Shown here in pieces: positions 43,801 to 55,641 of a DNA stretch of 64,000 nt. The notes beneath the pieces were generated by a model. It was given only the letters and a program-made list of their open reading frames with translations. It was not told the DNA's origin and ran no database searches. Numbering within the stretch: the stretch's first letter is position 1; every line of letters starts with the position of its first letter. The stretch comes from Pseudocercospora fijiensis CIRAD86 (Eukaryota > Ascomycota > Dothideomycetes > Mycosphaerellales > Mycosphaerellaceae): NCBI RefSeq assembly GCF_000340215.1, contig NW_006921543.1, positions 1,178,001 to 1,242,000 on the forward strand, written 5' to 3'. The translations under genes and the position numbers were made by a program.

Positions 43801-46070
43801 GCACTATTTCGTACTAAGCAAACAGATCCGCATTAAGACTAACGCTTTACAGTTTGCTATATTAGCCATTATATTACAATAGGCTAATAACAATTACTAG
43901 TACCCGATTGCCTTCTTCTTAAGGAAGATGATTAATGCTAAACGTCGCTACGAGACCTACGAGTAAGAGCTCCTAGCTATTGTCGAGGCCTTTAAGCATT
44001 AGAGGCACTACCTCGATAGGGCTTAATATACAATATAGGTCTATATAGACTATAACAACCTCCGTAGAATTACGAAGGTTACTAGGGTTATAGGTCGATA
44101 GGCTAGATAGGCCGTCTACCTCGCTAGGTTTGATTTTAATGTATTATATCGGCTAGGCGTAAGTAACTCTGCTAATAGCCTATTAAGGCGACCTAATTAC
44201 GATAGCGGGACTTAGCAATCTATTAATTTATTGTTTCCAACCCTATAGTATAAGATTGCTATAGCCCGTATTATTAATAAGCAAGCGCAGGATAAGCGGC
44301 TTACCGGACTCCGCGACGGCTTAAAGCATATTAATACTCTTACTATATTAATAGTGCGTATTAAGGATACAGATAGGAGAAGTTATAATAACTCCCTAGT
44401 CGACATCGCTATATATAGTAACAGCGATAGCACTACTGCAGTTAATCCGGCTGCTAGTGCTATTAGATATATATAATGCGTACCTTGTTTAATAGCGAGG
44501 GTGCTATTAAATAACCTTGTAAATAGGGATAGTTAATCGTTTATAGATAAGCTATTACGGGCTTAGTAGAGGGACGCCTTTGCTACTAAACGTATAGACA
44601 AGCTTATAAGTAGGCGAAAGACTCGATCTAGTAAGAGTAACAATTAGTCGATCGATAACAAAGGTTATTTAAAGTTTAAGGGCAGATACTATGTCCCCGC
44701 TAAACATTCGATCCGATAAGAACTTCTCAAGCGACACTATAATAGTAAGCTTGCCGGTTACTATAGCATAGAGAGGTCGTACGAGCTACTATCGCGTACA
44801 TACTACTAGCTAAATAGTAAGCGGGATATAAAGGACTACGTAAACACGTATACCGTATATTAACGAGTTAAAGCACTAAAGCACTTACTATTTAGCGAGT
44901 TGTCTTTACTCCCTATTCTAAAGAAGCTATTTGCTAAGCTTATAATGGATTTCATTATAGGCCTTCCGCCTACTAAGCGTAGGGGAAGCAAGGATATATA
45001 TAATGCTATCCTAGTTATCGTAGACCGGTTTACTAAGGGCGCTCGTTACATTCCTACCCGAAAGGATTAGACGGCTATTAACCTAGCTAAGGCGCTATAG
45101 ACTAACATCTTCTATACCTATTAGGGAACCCCTAAGGGGATAGTCTCCGATAGGGGCTCGATATTTATATCGCACTATTAGAGCGAAATATGCCTATAGC
45201 TAAGACTAAAGCATCGGCTATTAATAGCCTTCTATCTACAGACTAACGGTTAAACAGAGAGATAGAATGCTACCCTATAGTAGTACCTACGTAGTTATAT
45301 TAACGAGAACCCTAAGGACTAGGTTAATCTCCTATAACTAGCCGAATTCGTATATAACAACAGTGTCTACTTATCTACTAAGGTGTTACCTTATTTCGCT
45401 ATAATAGGAAGCAACCCTGCGCTACTATAAGACCCCCTATCGCTCGAGGCCGAGCGTAAGGAAAGGGGAGCGGGTTAACCTAAGATACTAGCGGCTATTA
45501 AGAGGGTTTAGAAGATGCGAGAAATCTATACTAAGATAGCCGAGAAGTTAACAAAGGCTTAAGAGTACTAAAAGACCTACTATAACAAACACTACCTTCT
45601 AATAACCTTCAAGTAAGGCGATATAGTTATGCTTAGTACAAAGAACCTCCGCATCCGTAAACACCTATTACCCGATAGCAAAACAAGGCCTAAGCTCGCA
45701 CTAAGATACATTAGCCTATTCCGCATTCGAGAACCGAAGGGCATATAGGCCTACTAGTTATAGCTTCTACCCTATTACACTATCTATAATACCTTCTATA
45801 TATCCCTCCTTAAGCTATACTATTAACGCGAAGGCGATAAAGCGCCTACTAAGTTAGAAGAAGTCTTAGCTAATAGTAAAGAACTATAGTCTATAGAACG
45901 TATCCTATAGCACCGGACTAGGAAAGGCAAGAAGGAATACCTCCTAAGGTAGCAAGGCTATTTACCTAAATAGGACTCGTAGGAAGCTAAAGGATCCTTT
46001 AAGGATATAACCGAGTTATTAGATAAGTATTGGACTAGCGTAAAGAACAAGAAGAAGGCTAAAAGCTTAT
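40833..46070 (+). pseudogene. Degenerate gag-pol of chromovirus copy 2
   Basis: An open gag start at 40833-41084 (Asn-rich, then PT-rich repeat) is followed by a stop-laden gag. The zinc knuckle at 42060-42101 has a Tyr where His is expected (CAC to TAC). The protease-like segment at 42233-42424 contains LDPGNSVSALISYRLAKQL. The reverse transcriptase core at 42767-43240 has FVLKKDSGLRLYINYRGLNA and LDIKDAYYRI, continuing to VVYLDNILVYI near 43372 in which the second catalytic Asp is Asn. RNase H is about 43790-44050, integrase about 44650-45400 (IVDRFTKGARYIPTRKD; IVSDRGSIFIS) and the chromodomain about 45880-45980 (SIERILQHRTRKGKKEYLL). TAG replaces most Trp codons. Downstream 46071-47286 is non-coding. 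Confidence 0.85.
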
Positions 46071-47286
46071 AATGTTACTATTAAGGCCTAGAACAATGCT
46101 ACCCCCGGGGTACTATTAGCTAACTAATTAGAGGCAAGCAATTGTTAGTAACAAAGGACAATAAGACTACACTAGGCGCGCTACGATGCGTTAACTAATT
46201 GCCTGCTCTTTTAAGGACTCTACCTCTTTACTAACGCGCCCTATAGATCCCCCTCTTATTCCCTTATTCTATCGAGGCCTCGAGGCCTAGGCAATCGGCG
46301 GGGACGGCGCGGCCGGCGCGGCTATATTAGTAATAGTATTACGGAGTATATTGCTACTTAAGAAAGGAAGGATATAGCTATATTAGTAACGGTGTTGCCG
46401 AGTTGTTATTAGTTAAAGAAGGAAATTAGAAGAAGGTAAAGTTAGCGCTAAGACGACTAGCGCCGCTATTATTAATATTACTTGCTATTGTCGCTACGCC
46501 TATAGACATAACCTTACCTATACTACGAGCCTAAGGCACCTTTAATCAAACTTTAATCAAAGCTTTAAGCCTATTAAAGGTTTAATCAAAACTTTAAGGC
46601 TAAGTTAAAACTTTAACTAAGTTAAAAGATTAAGCGACTAATAGACTAACTAAGGGCAAAACTATAGAGCTAAGCTAGCTAGGGTCGATCTTGCGGATAA
46701 TAGGTTACTCCTCGATCTATCTAACCCTTTAAGCGAGGCGAACCTCTACTACTACACTTATAATAGCCTTTACCTATAGAAACTAGACGAGCTGTGTTTT
46801 TTAAAAAGATAAGATAAGATTGATACTTAAAGGCTACTAAACCTAGCTAATTAGGGCTAGCGAAACTACGAACAATAAGAACAATAACCCTCGGAAGCGG
46901 ACAAACCCTCGGAAGCGGACATTGCTAGGTCTTTTAAGAGTAGACGCAAAGAACTTAGTACGATATTACTTAGAGCGGAGGTAGGGCTACAATACCTCGT
47001 ACGCCTACCTATTATAGTAGGGAAGACGCGCTCGTATTGTAATTAGTCGAAGGCCCTTAATTCTTATAGATACATATTACTTTATAGTTTATTATATATA
47101 GGGATAGCGCAGTTAGAAGTTAGACATTGTATTAGAAGGTAAGGTTTGATATAGTTATATAATTAGGTAGTTAAGTGTTCAATTTAGCGCGGGCTAAGTA
47201 GCTTATTAGACTAGCTAAGTTAGCGGCAATAGAGGTCGTAGAATATAGATAGGCTACGAGGGCGCGGCCTTTAGAAGGGAAGCGTA
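46071..47286 (+). other. Long 3' non-coding region of copy 2
   Basis: About 1.2 kb between the pol stop and the 3' LTR, also present in copies 1 and 3. It contains a cluster of CTTTAATCAAA/TTTAAGG-type repeats near 46540-46640. I recognise no gene in it on either strand. Confidence 0.6.
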
Positions 47287-47482
47287 TATTAGAGCTAAGG
47301 AGGCTACACGTAATTAGTATATAATTAGGCCGAGTGAAGCTAGGGTCTTAGTGCCTTAGGTAGGGCTTAGCGCTTAGCGTTAGGCTAACTCTCCTACCTT
47401 CCTCCCTCTCCTCCTAGATCCTTATCGAATACTACTCGTACCTACTACTACCCTATCTACCTACTAATATACCCTTCTTACA
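47287..47482 (+). repeat. 3' LTR of chromovirus copy 2
   Basis: 196 bp, starting TATTAG (TG mutated to TA) and ending CTTACA, followed by the ATTAG duplication. Confidence 0.92.
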
Positions 47483-47487
47483 ATTAG

Positions 47488-48050
47488 ATCCTTTAAAAAA
47501 AATAAAAAAAATTAATAGGTATATAGTAGGTTAGTATAATTTTTTTTAGATTTTTAGTTTGTAAGTATATCTAGAATCTATCTAGTATTTTATTAATAGT
47601 AAATATAGATACTTTAATCTTTAATTACCTAGTAGAATACTAGTAAATAGATATACTAAATTACTAATATAGTAGTTAGATACAAATATTAACTAACTCT
47701 TCTATTTAGTAGTAGTAAAAATAAAGTATTTAGTATAAATCTTATATTAAATACTAGTATAGCACTTCTATTACTATTAAAATATTATTAATAAACTATT
47801 TCCTTTAATATACTTACGATATCTTATAGGTATCTTATTAATTGTATTCTTAACTAATTAATAAAGCTATTTATTATAGTTTAGAAAGTAGATAGGTAAA
47901 TAGATACTAAACGTTTAGACGGTTTAGTAGCTAGCTTTTACTATTAATAAGAAAGCCTTCTAAATAATACTCTACTAGTAAGATTTAATCTCGGTATATC
48001 GTATTCTAAGGCGACTTATCTTATAATTGGACTTTATACAATATGTCGAC
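47488..48050. other. Very AT-rich gene-free spacer
   Basis: Poly-A/T tracts and TA-rich sequence with no ORF and no recognised repeat. Composition returns to normal at about 48050. Confidence 0.55.
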
Positions 48051-48759
48051 TCTGCTATCCGATAGGATGGGTCAAGCTAGCCGGCCCCTCGTATAGCAGA
48101 AGCCCTGAGCCACGCCGATCCTTGCCCGTTGTTCTCGCGGACATGGGTGTCAGCTCGTCTGGCTTCTAGCGTCGTTCGTGCAGAGTACTGGAGATGCCTC
48201 GCGCGCCCGAGTCCTGCTGCTGCTCTGCCAACAGCCTCATCTTCTCCCATCATTAATGCCATAGCAATATCGAGCCAACCCCGCGCCGGACAGTCTGCGC
48301 ACTCCATTGACGCGTCGCGGCCAAACGAGGCATTCGATTCGATTCGCGCTCCCCGCATCGCCATCTCCGGCCAGGGTCTGAGGGAGGAGGTAGAAGCTCC
48401 GTACTGTTGCTACTGCCTGTACATGAAGCTCCGATAGAACCTAGCTCGAGCCCGTCGCCACTATTCCCGCACTTGCAAGGCTGAACCGACTCGACACGCT
48501 GTTCGGCCACGAGAAAACAGGAGATCGGACGGCGACGAAGATGGAGAAGGCCTGAAGGGGCCGAGTCCGGATTCCAGGCCGTGAAAAAGACCAGGGCAGG
48601 AGTGCAGAGGTGGAGTCGCATACTGCAACGCACGCGCACGAGCACGAGCTTCCACCACCTCGCCTCGCCTCGCCCGTCTATCCCGAATCGCATCGTTGTT
48701 GCTGAGAAAAATACTGCCCGTCGCGCAGACATCCCTTTTGGCCTTGTCCGGACCGTCCA
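48051..48759. other. Upstream region of the Sfl1-like gene
   Basis: Normal GC-rich DNA with overlapping unrecognised ORFs on both strands (48077-48364, 48129-48437, 48253-48732). I read it as promoter and leader of the gene at 48760. Confidence 0.5.
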
Positions 48760-50728
48760 ATGGCATCGGTCCAGGAGCCATTGAGGAGAGATCCATTCGC
48801 GAGCGAGCCTCGAGCCTATAACCCAGCCATTCCCAAGGCCATCCCGATCCTTCCATCGGCATCAGTGGCTGGCGGTGGAGAGCCAATGGACACTAATCAG
48901 TCGCAGCACGCTTCGATGGGACCGCCATTGAGCAGCCCGAATGGAGATAGGCAAGGGGAACAGCCGCAGCAACATGGACAGAGCGAGCAGCAACCGACGT
49001 CTCCTACAAGTGGAGGCGGATCACACCCTGTTGGAGCTGCAGCGGCAGCGCAGCAGCCAAAAGTAGTTCAAACTGCATTTATACACAAGCTATACAAGTG
49101 AGGTGCTCCCTCTTTCACACCAGTACCGGCCATTTGCTGACATCTTGCCAGCATGCTAGAAGATCAAAGTATCCAGCACCTCATATCATGGTCCAACACG
49201 AACGAGAGCTTTGTCATGTCTCCATCCTCGGAGTTCTCGAGAGTCTTAGCGTGAGTTCAGCGAACACCGCAAGCTGCCGGCTTTCACTAATTCTTGGCAG
49301 ACAATATTTCAAGCATACCAATATATCCTCATTTGTTCGGCAACTGAACATGTATGGTTTTCATAAGGGTAAGAGCGAAATCTCTCACTCCTTTCGCTAC
49401 TTCTAACTTCGCACCCAGTCAGCGATGTATTTCACACCGGATCGCCCGACTCACCACTCTGGGAATTCAAGCATGGTGCTGGCAATTTCAAGCGCGGCGA
49501 TCTCGTCGGGCTGAGGGAGATTAAACGCCGAGCTAGTAGACATGCACTTATACATCGCGACTCGTTCTCAACTGCACCCAAGATGCCAACTCCTCAGCCG
49601 CCCGGAACACCGCTCGAGCAGATGCCAGATCCAGTCGAGGCACGTTTGCAGATGCTGGAGTGGAACTTTCAGGATGTCTACGCTAAGCTGTCCAGGACCG
49701 AAGAAGCCTACATGGATGTCTCAACCAAATATCAGACGCTCCTTGACGGGCTTGCCAGATGCCACCATTGGGGCAATGAAATTTCTTCGCACCTTCTCAC
49801 GGTAGTGCCCGATCCGGATAATCCCGTTCACAGAGACGTTTTTGCCATGCGACAAGATATTCGGCAACACCTGGAGCAGCTGCGGAACGCAGAGCCTCCC
49901 CAACCCCAACCGCACGAGTCACCATTCCCACACAAACAGTCCTTCTTCCAGCCGAACAACAATCAGATGGAGCCAGCTGTACCAATGTCGCCTCGGCAGC
50001 GACCGTTTGATGAGTCTCGCCGGCCTTCACTGCAAGGACTTCCCCGACCCCCAGGAGTACGCGTACCTGTTCCACCCTACCTTCAAGCGTCGCCTCGCCG
50101 ATATGGCTCCATCGGAAGTGGAGGAAACGGCTCATACTCGCCTTCGTCAACTCGACCATCTTACGCGCACCCACCGCCCCTTCCACCTTCAGCGCATCAG
50201 CAGCACCCTCTCGCCACAATGACATCCCCGCCCTCGAGCCTCCCTCGACGCCACACCTCTGCCGATATTCGTCAGGCACAAGCATGGGAGGGCAATCAGC
50301 CACCACCGCCGCAGTATCAGCAAGGTACATCACCATATGCATCTGGACAATCATCTGGCGCTTGGCCTTCTTCGCCACGAACTGCCGCCAACCCTGGTGA
50401 CCAGCAGATTCGTGATACACTAGCCAACTATCAGCTGCCGGGCGTTTCAAACTCTGGATCACGACATCCGTCTCCAGGTCCGCACGACAACCACCCTCCC
50501 AGCTTCACAACCAGCTTCCCGCCCAGCTACGCTAACCCTAACGATGCTGGTTGGCAGCTGCCTGGCGCGAGATTTCCCTTCAAGGGCCTGGAAACGCCTG
50601 GCGCACCAAGTCGCAGAAGCAGTATGGCATCAAATGTGCACTCCCTGCTTAATCCTGCAGATACAGCCGAACGAGAAGGCGAGGATGAAGGGGGACCAGA
50701 CTCATTGAAGAGGAAACGACTACTATGA
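48760..50728 (+). CDS. HSF-type transcription factor, Sfl1-like
   Basis: Nuclear DNA-binding regulator of 604 residues. Exons 48760-49097, 49152-49250, 49301-49368 and 49419-50728 are joined over introns of 54, 50 and 50 bp with good GTGAGG, GTGAGT and GTAAGA donors. The HSF DNA-binding domain covers about residues 103-205: TAFIHKLYNMLED, IQHLISWSNTNESFVM, then the recognition helix region HTNISSFVRQLNMYGFHKV, and LWEFKHGAGNFKRGDLVGLREIKRR. A coiled-coil-like stretch (ARLQMLEWNFQDVYAKLSRTEE) follows, then a long Pro/Ser/Gln-rich tail. The end is acidic with a basic KRKRLL. The N-terminal extension of about 100 residues and weak heptad region fit Sfl1-type regulators (surface properties, morphogenesis) better than canonical Hsf1, but orthology was not tested. 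Confidence 0.9.
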
Positions 50729-51388
50729 TGATATGAATGGAATGATGGCTGGGTGGGAATAATCACTGTATTTTTGGATATACCCTGGACTCAAGACTTC
50801 GATTCTTTGGAGAAGTGGTTCTATGTGTGTGTGCGCGCGTTACTTGAACAAATGTCATTTCTAGGAAAGGTCGATTTGATGTAAAAGCATGTACGAATGA
50901 ATATTACTGGTCCGTCCCTCTTTCCTTCGTATCGGCGAACTTCGGCCTTTGATATCATTGGTTGGATTTCACCTCACTTGAAATTCTTAACAGGTCGCTC
51001 CTCCAGACATCCCACGACTGCTCAACTATTCACCAGCAACAAATCAACATGAGTGCCAGTCCAACGACTATGCAGTGTACAGGATTCAGACCTCATGTTC
51101 TGAACGCAACCAACAGCTCTGCCACAACGACTAGCCGCATCTTATTGGGTCCGCATCGCACACCCATGGACCTGACTGTAGTCGAATGTCCACGCTCTTC
51201 GTCAATGAGCAGTATCTCAAGGAAGGTAGCACGAGTCTTCACTGCGTTGTCAACTGCGGAAGTGCTTGGTGTCCCCATGTTCGTGCCCCACATTGGTGTT
51301 TCTCTCCCATGGAAAAACCTGCTTCTCTTGTCCTGAGAGGCGACAAAGCGCATCGGCGCTCCTTCTGCAGCAGCTTGTTGAATGAAGC
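50729..51388. other. Intergenic between Sfl1-like gene and sedolisin relic
   Basis: Contains the probable 3' UTR of the Sfl1-like gene, a short GTGTGTGTGCGCGCG run near 50825, and unrecognised ORFs (50962-51336 plus, 51093-51392 minus). Confidence 0.45.
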
Positions 51389-52236
51389 TCACGGCAGACC
51401 AACCAGGAGACTCCTGAGCTTAGGAAAATTCGGAGATCCCAAACCAGAAACAGGATCCCAACCCTCCGCAGCCTGAAAACCAGCAGTTCCGCAGCCAGGA
51501 TTATTGCCTTCAGTGATCTGGCCCCAAGTCAGCGTCGTCAAGCCTTTGATACACTCGCTCCTTACTCACATCATTAAACACCTCAGGATGCTGATACAAG
51601 ATCTGATTAAGAAACCCAATCGCCTTCTTCCCAGCCAATAACCTCTCATCATTAATCCTACTAATCATAGCAGCGAAAAGTGGGGCAGCGGTGCTACTTC
51701 CACCACTAACAACCACCGTGCCTTGATCGACCATCGTGACATTTGCGCCGAGGAGTGCGACGTCTGGGTAAGCTCTACCGGAAGTATTGAATGTGCCGGA
51801 AGGGTAGGATGGATCGTGTTTCGCCAGATATCGAGATACAGCGTGAGATTGGAAGGATGGACGAGCATGGATATTGCTGAAACCTCCTCCTGCGTAGAAG
51901 TTATGTGGTTTGTCGTAGACCGCGACTTCTTTTTGTCGGCCGTTTGTGAAGTTTACTTGTGTGGAGCTTATGGTTGTCACGTAAGGACAAGAGCCGGGGA
52001 ATGAGGGACCAAAGGCTTCTGCAGACTCGTTGACGGGATTCACGGCACAGCCAAAGTTTCCGGAGACGCCTCGATCACCAGCTGCGACTACGACGGTCAC
52101 GCCTCGGAGGGCTAGCTTCATCCATTCGTGACATTGACGCTCCAGATAGTGTCGTCGGCTGGGAGAAGGCTGTGGGCGAGGCCTGGGTTGAGCGGTAGAC
52201 GACACCCAGGAGGAACAGGAATATGAAGGATTGCAT
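51389..52236 (-). pseudogene. Sedolisin (S53, tripeptidyl-peptidase-like) protease with deleted middle
   Basis: Sedolisins are secreted acid serine peptidases. The start at 52236 encodes a good signal peptide (MQSFIFLFLLGVVYRSTQAS), but within about 30 codons the frame must change to reach the protease part, which begins YLERQCHEWMKLALRGVTVV near 52145. That part holds the oxyanion-hole motif AAGDRGVSG and the nucleophile motif SGGSSTAAP. A 52-bp intron (51518-51569, GTGAGT...GCCAG) then joins FND to ITEGNNPGCGTAGF and GWDPVSGLGSPNFP, the calcium-binding end, with stop at 51391-51389. The propeptide and the half that supplies the catalytic Glu and Asp are absent. So the reading is a signal peptide fused out of frame to a C-terminal half after a deletion. 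A distant unspliced 5' half is not visible. Confidence 0.78.
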
Positions 52237-52329
52237 TGTTGATGTATGAGACGGAACGAACGATTGGCGAGGATGCTCGCGATTGAGAAGACATTGGGCT
52301 CGGATGTTTATACATTGAAAAGAGCCAAG

Positions 52330-52530
52330 ATATAATACGAACTTACCAAGCACCAGCGCTAGCTAATCGACTATTCGTATATCGGTCTTGGTAGGGCTTA
52401 GTACGACTTCGACTCGATCTCGGATCCGGAATACGGAACTAGTGGCGACCGTAACTTCAGGCTACTAAATATCGTATAAGATTCCGAAGAAGAAGTTGAT
52501 ATTCTCCTAGTCTACTAATCCAGCCTACGA
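52330..52530. other. RIP-like islet inside the gene island
   Basis: About 200 bp of TA/CG-rich, CA-poor sequence resembling the transposon blocks, directly upstream of the broken sedolisin. No known element could be matched to it. Confidence 0.5.
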
Positions 52531-52644
52531 CAGATGTAGTCGCGTGGCTTAACTAGTACGAAGAATATTTGAGGCAATAATAAGTTCATACCGATGGCAC
52601 CCAAAGCCCTGGGTATCTGGAGCGTCGTGAGGATCCAGCGTCCT

Positions 52645-53135
52645 CTACGCCAAGCTAGGAATTGTCCTTTCTTCGTTTTTGATGGAAGATTCTGAAAGAA
52701 TGTCATTGAGAGCTCGGCCAGACAACAAATCTCCCATGTTGCGACATATTTGATAGATAATTCTTGCCACTGGAGCTGCACGGGTTAAGACTAGTTGAGA
52801 GACCACTGCATCGATTCTTGCTAGCATATTCTCTAGCATAGTCTCATTGTCTAGAATTCTGTAGGCCGAAGCGAGACTTACGACAAACTCCGTGCCTGGG
52901 CGACGATCCAAGATCGATATTCCTCTAGGTAGGGATGTTCAAGCGGTACGCTCAGATTGGAGAGGCGTCGCTTTGAGACAAGCAAGCATAGCTGGCCGAG
53001 CTCTTCCAGAAGCTGAAGAACGTCGGCAGTTCCATCAGGTGGGGTCAAAACTTCTTGGTAGTCTTCGAGCGTCGTAGTAGGTGCCCAATCATGCCGCATA
53101 GTTGAGTGCGCGGTAGGCGGAACATCGAGGTCCAT
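52645..53135 (-). pseudogene. Degraded ORF pair of unknown function
   Basis: Two overlapping minus-strand ORFs, 53135-52878 (85 residues, TLEDYQEVLTPPDGTADVLQ) and 52911-52645 (88 residues, MLENMLARIDAVVSQLVL), look like adjoining helical segments of one protein in different frames. A GTAAGT lies at the end of the first, but the only phase-compatible acceptor I found would make an intron of 23 nt, too short. The style (helical Leu-rich segments separated by short loops) recalls C-terminal parts of fungal C6 zinc-cluster regulators, but there is no DNA-binding domain and I cannot name it. A frameshifted gene remnant is the most economical reading. Confidence 0.4.
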
Positions 53136-54610
53136 GGGGAATGCGGCATGCTCAGTGGGGAGGGGTCAACTGGTCGGCATGGTATCGAGATTGCTAAAGC
53201 ATACGGGATACCTGATGTGCAACCGAGCAGGGCCAACGGTGATGATGTGGTCGACTCATGTCCGCGCACAGCGCAGAAGCCGAAGCTGAGTATCTGCAAA
53301 CGATGAATGCTGAGGCGACGGGCCGGGTCCTCCTTTAATTAAGTACAATTAGTCCATCCTCATGTCTACATTTATTTCAATCAAAGCACCCTTCTTCGTA
53401 GCTCCAATCAGTCATCCTCGAAGCGCTGGTTTCCGCGCTCATCTCCAGAATTTGGGTGACTTGCAGTGCAGCGGTGCAAGCAGTGGCTGCCATACACCGC
53501 GTTCCACGAGCGAGCGAGCGGTCTCAAATCCTCTGTTTGTGCATCTCGATCGCAAATCGCGTTCTGGAGGCCTCGGCAGTGCTGGCAGGGGAGTATCGTC
53601 AGGCGCGAGAGAGTCGGCCAAAGAGACTTCGTCGAACTGAGACCAGACATACTGACTTTGACTTCCATTCCGCTTGCTTTGCAGACGAGTACACCAGACC
53701 TCAAACCGCACGCTTACTTCCAACTCTCCGCCTCCCAATATTCGCCCTTTCTTTGACGGGTACCAGCGATGCCCTCGAATGCCTGTGTACCCCTAGCTCA
53801 TGGGCTTCACACAAGCGACCTCCAAAGCAAAACAGATTTCCGCAGCGACAAGTTGGAAGCTTTGCGAATTCTCTCACCGGCTGAGGTTCTCTGGGATACA
53901 GTTCCGACTTGGACATCTTGGTAATGCCATATTTTGTCGTTGTTTCTCGATCCATGGAATGGTGCTGAAGGCGTGAGTTCGACGTTGTGGCCTTGGTCGT
54001 ACATGTGCAAGCAGAGCGGCGGCGTGTTCTTATTATACTCGTACATATCCATCATGCTCAATCCAGATCCAGATCTATTCCTCCATCCAGTCAGCTGCAG
54101 TCCTGAATGTCTAACATGTGAACGCCCGTCTTGTAGGCAGGGTGACGCGTGACGAGTGTTCCTAAAGATCCCGGTAGGCGCACGGCTGGAGAAGCCTGGT
54201 GACACACTCAGCTTCTGAAGCTCAGCGAATCATTTGCTGCATCAACAACATTCTGCGAACTCCTGCGTTTGAATTGTGCCGCTCCAAGGTGTGTTGCATA
54301 TGTGTGATGTCTTGCAGCATGCACGTCAGTCTGTAGGAGCCAAGTCATGCCGGATGGCTGAGAGGTCATTCACTGTGCTTCATTATGCCGTGTGAAGTGC
54401 GCCACGCTTCCTATGCCACTTGCGCCATGTACATATGTACAGATAGAGTCGAGTCTCCTTTGACCGAGCGGTAACTAACGATGCCGTAGCTCTCGTCGTC
54501 CGCGAATGTGTAAACCCAAACACCAGACTCCACGCTCTCTACATAACAGTTATCCACATAAAATGCGTCACATCTTTCAATGCACCTTTCCCCTTTCTAT
54601 CTTGACATGC
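53136..54610. other. Intergenic, no supported gene
   Basis: ORFs on both strands (53362-53640, 53456-53884, 53439-53738, 53807-54205) overlap each other and lack recognisable domains. No RNA gene was seen. Confidence 0.45.
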
Positions 54611-55641
54611 TTACTTCTTCTGCTTTGCAAGTTCTTCTCTCGCGATACCGCCGCTGGCCCGCCACCAGACATCACCGCCCCAGCGAAGCATTCTCTCGCA
54701 GGCAGCTGTAGGTCCGTCGACTGCTGGTCGTACGTCTAGATAGAACACTGGTTCGCCCGTTGGCTCTGGTGGACCACTGCAGATAATTAGCATCCCATCC
54801 AATGCACAATTTCACAGCTCATCCAAACCCACCTGTAGTAATCGATGATATATCGCTTCTCCTGTTTCTGTCCATTTGGCCCGCTCCTCTCCACATACCA
54901 ATCATGTCGATCAAAAGGCGGGTTATCCGGAAACTGGCTCGGATACAGCCAGGCCATGAAGCTCAACATCTTGGCCTTGGGCGTCATCTCATTTGGCCTC
55001 CCTTCAAACCTCACGAGCTTTGGTTCTGGCGCTTCCTCGCCTTTACGACGCCGTAATTCATCCCGCATTGCCATCTGTGCATAGTTCTCCTCTCCTCTAG
55101 CACAGTACTCCCAGCCCTTGCGCAATCCCTGATTGAAGCGATGTTCCCAGGCCCGGATCTCCTCCCATGCGCCCTCGTTGAGAAAGTTGTGTACTGCCAC
55201 CATACTCTCTACGTGCTCGGCAGGCGTATCTGTGTAGCCTTTCCGCAGCATGGCATTGTACATCTGCTGTGGAGATGGGTACTCCCAATTGCCCTGCCCG
55301 TCACCGCGCGGTATACTCGAAGCCTCTCTGTCTAGCGGGAGATTGATCTTCTGCTCACCATGCTCACGTTTGTTGGCCAGCTCGGGCATGTAGTTCAGTG
55401 GATTGAGTTTAGAGATGTATGAGGGCGTGTCTTTCGGTTGTACTTGGGTGGCTGAGGCATTATCGTGTTTGATTGGACATGCGCTAGGGCGATCCTTTGT
55501 CGTCGGGGGTAGCGTAGAAGACCTGGAAGGCATTTTGCTATGCATAGGACATGATGGCGGTGGTTGCGCATCTGATCGCGAAGGCAGAGGGTGAGGGGCC
55601 TGCGATGCTGATGGTGTTGTGTCTGCCCAAAACCAGCCCAT
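54611..55641 (-). CDS. Cytochrome c heme lyase (holocytochrome c synthase)
   Basis: Mitochondrial intermembrane-space enzyme that attaches heme covalently to apocytochrome c or c1. Exons 55641-54833 and 54776-54611 are joined over a 56-bp intron (GTGGGT...CTGCAG) and give 324 residues. The start MGWFWAD is conserved in fungal family members. Two Cys-Pro heme-binding motifs lie in the N-terminal region, CPM at 31-33 and CPI at 55-57. The core follows: [95 protein letters not shown] and RYIIDYYSGPPEP. The end [19 protein letters not shown] is typical. The open frame extends upstream of 55641 without similarity. Whether it is the Cyc3 (c) or Cyt2 (c1) type cannot be decided here. Confidence 0.93.

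Larger units (their letters stand above)
40341..47482 (+). mobile_element. Ty3/gypsy chromovirus copy 2, complete, plus strand
   Basis: LTRs at 40341-40536 and 47287-47482 with TG...CA ends preserved at the outer borders, flanked by ATTAG duplications at 40336-40340 and 47483-47487. Internal order: leader (with an assembly gap), gag, CCHC-like zinc knuckle, protease, reverse transcriptase, RNase H, integrase, chromodomain, about 1.2 kb non-coding, purine-rich tract AGAAGGGAAGCG, LTR. The gag-pol order with integrase last and a chromodomain marks a chromovirus, a group that targets heterochromatin. The two LTRs differ mainly by transitions. Coding capacity is destroyed by many TAG/TAA codons. 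Confidence 0.92.

Noticed and set aside
51093..51392. 99-residue minus-strand ORF beside the sedolisin relic
   Set aside because: No similarity recognised and it overlaps plus-strand ORFs of equal quality.
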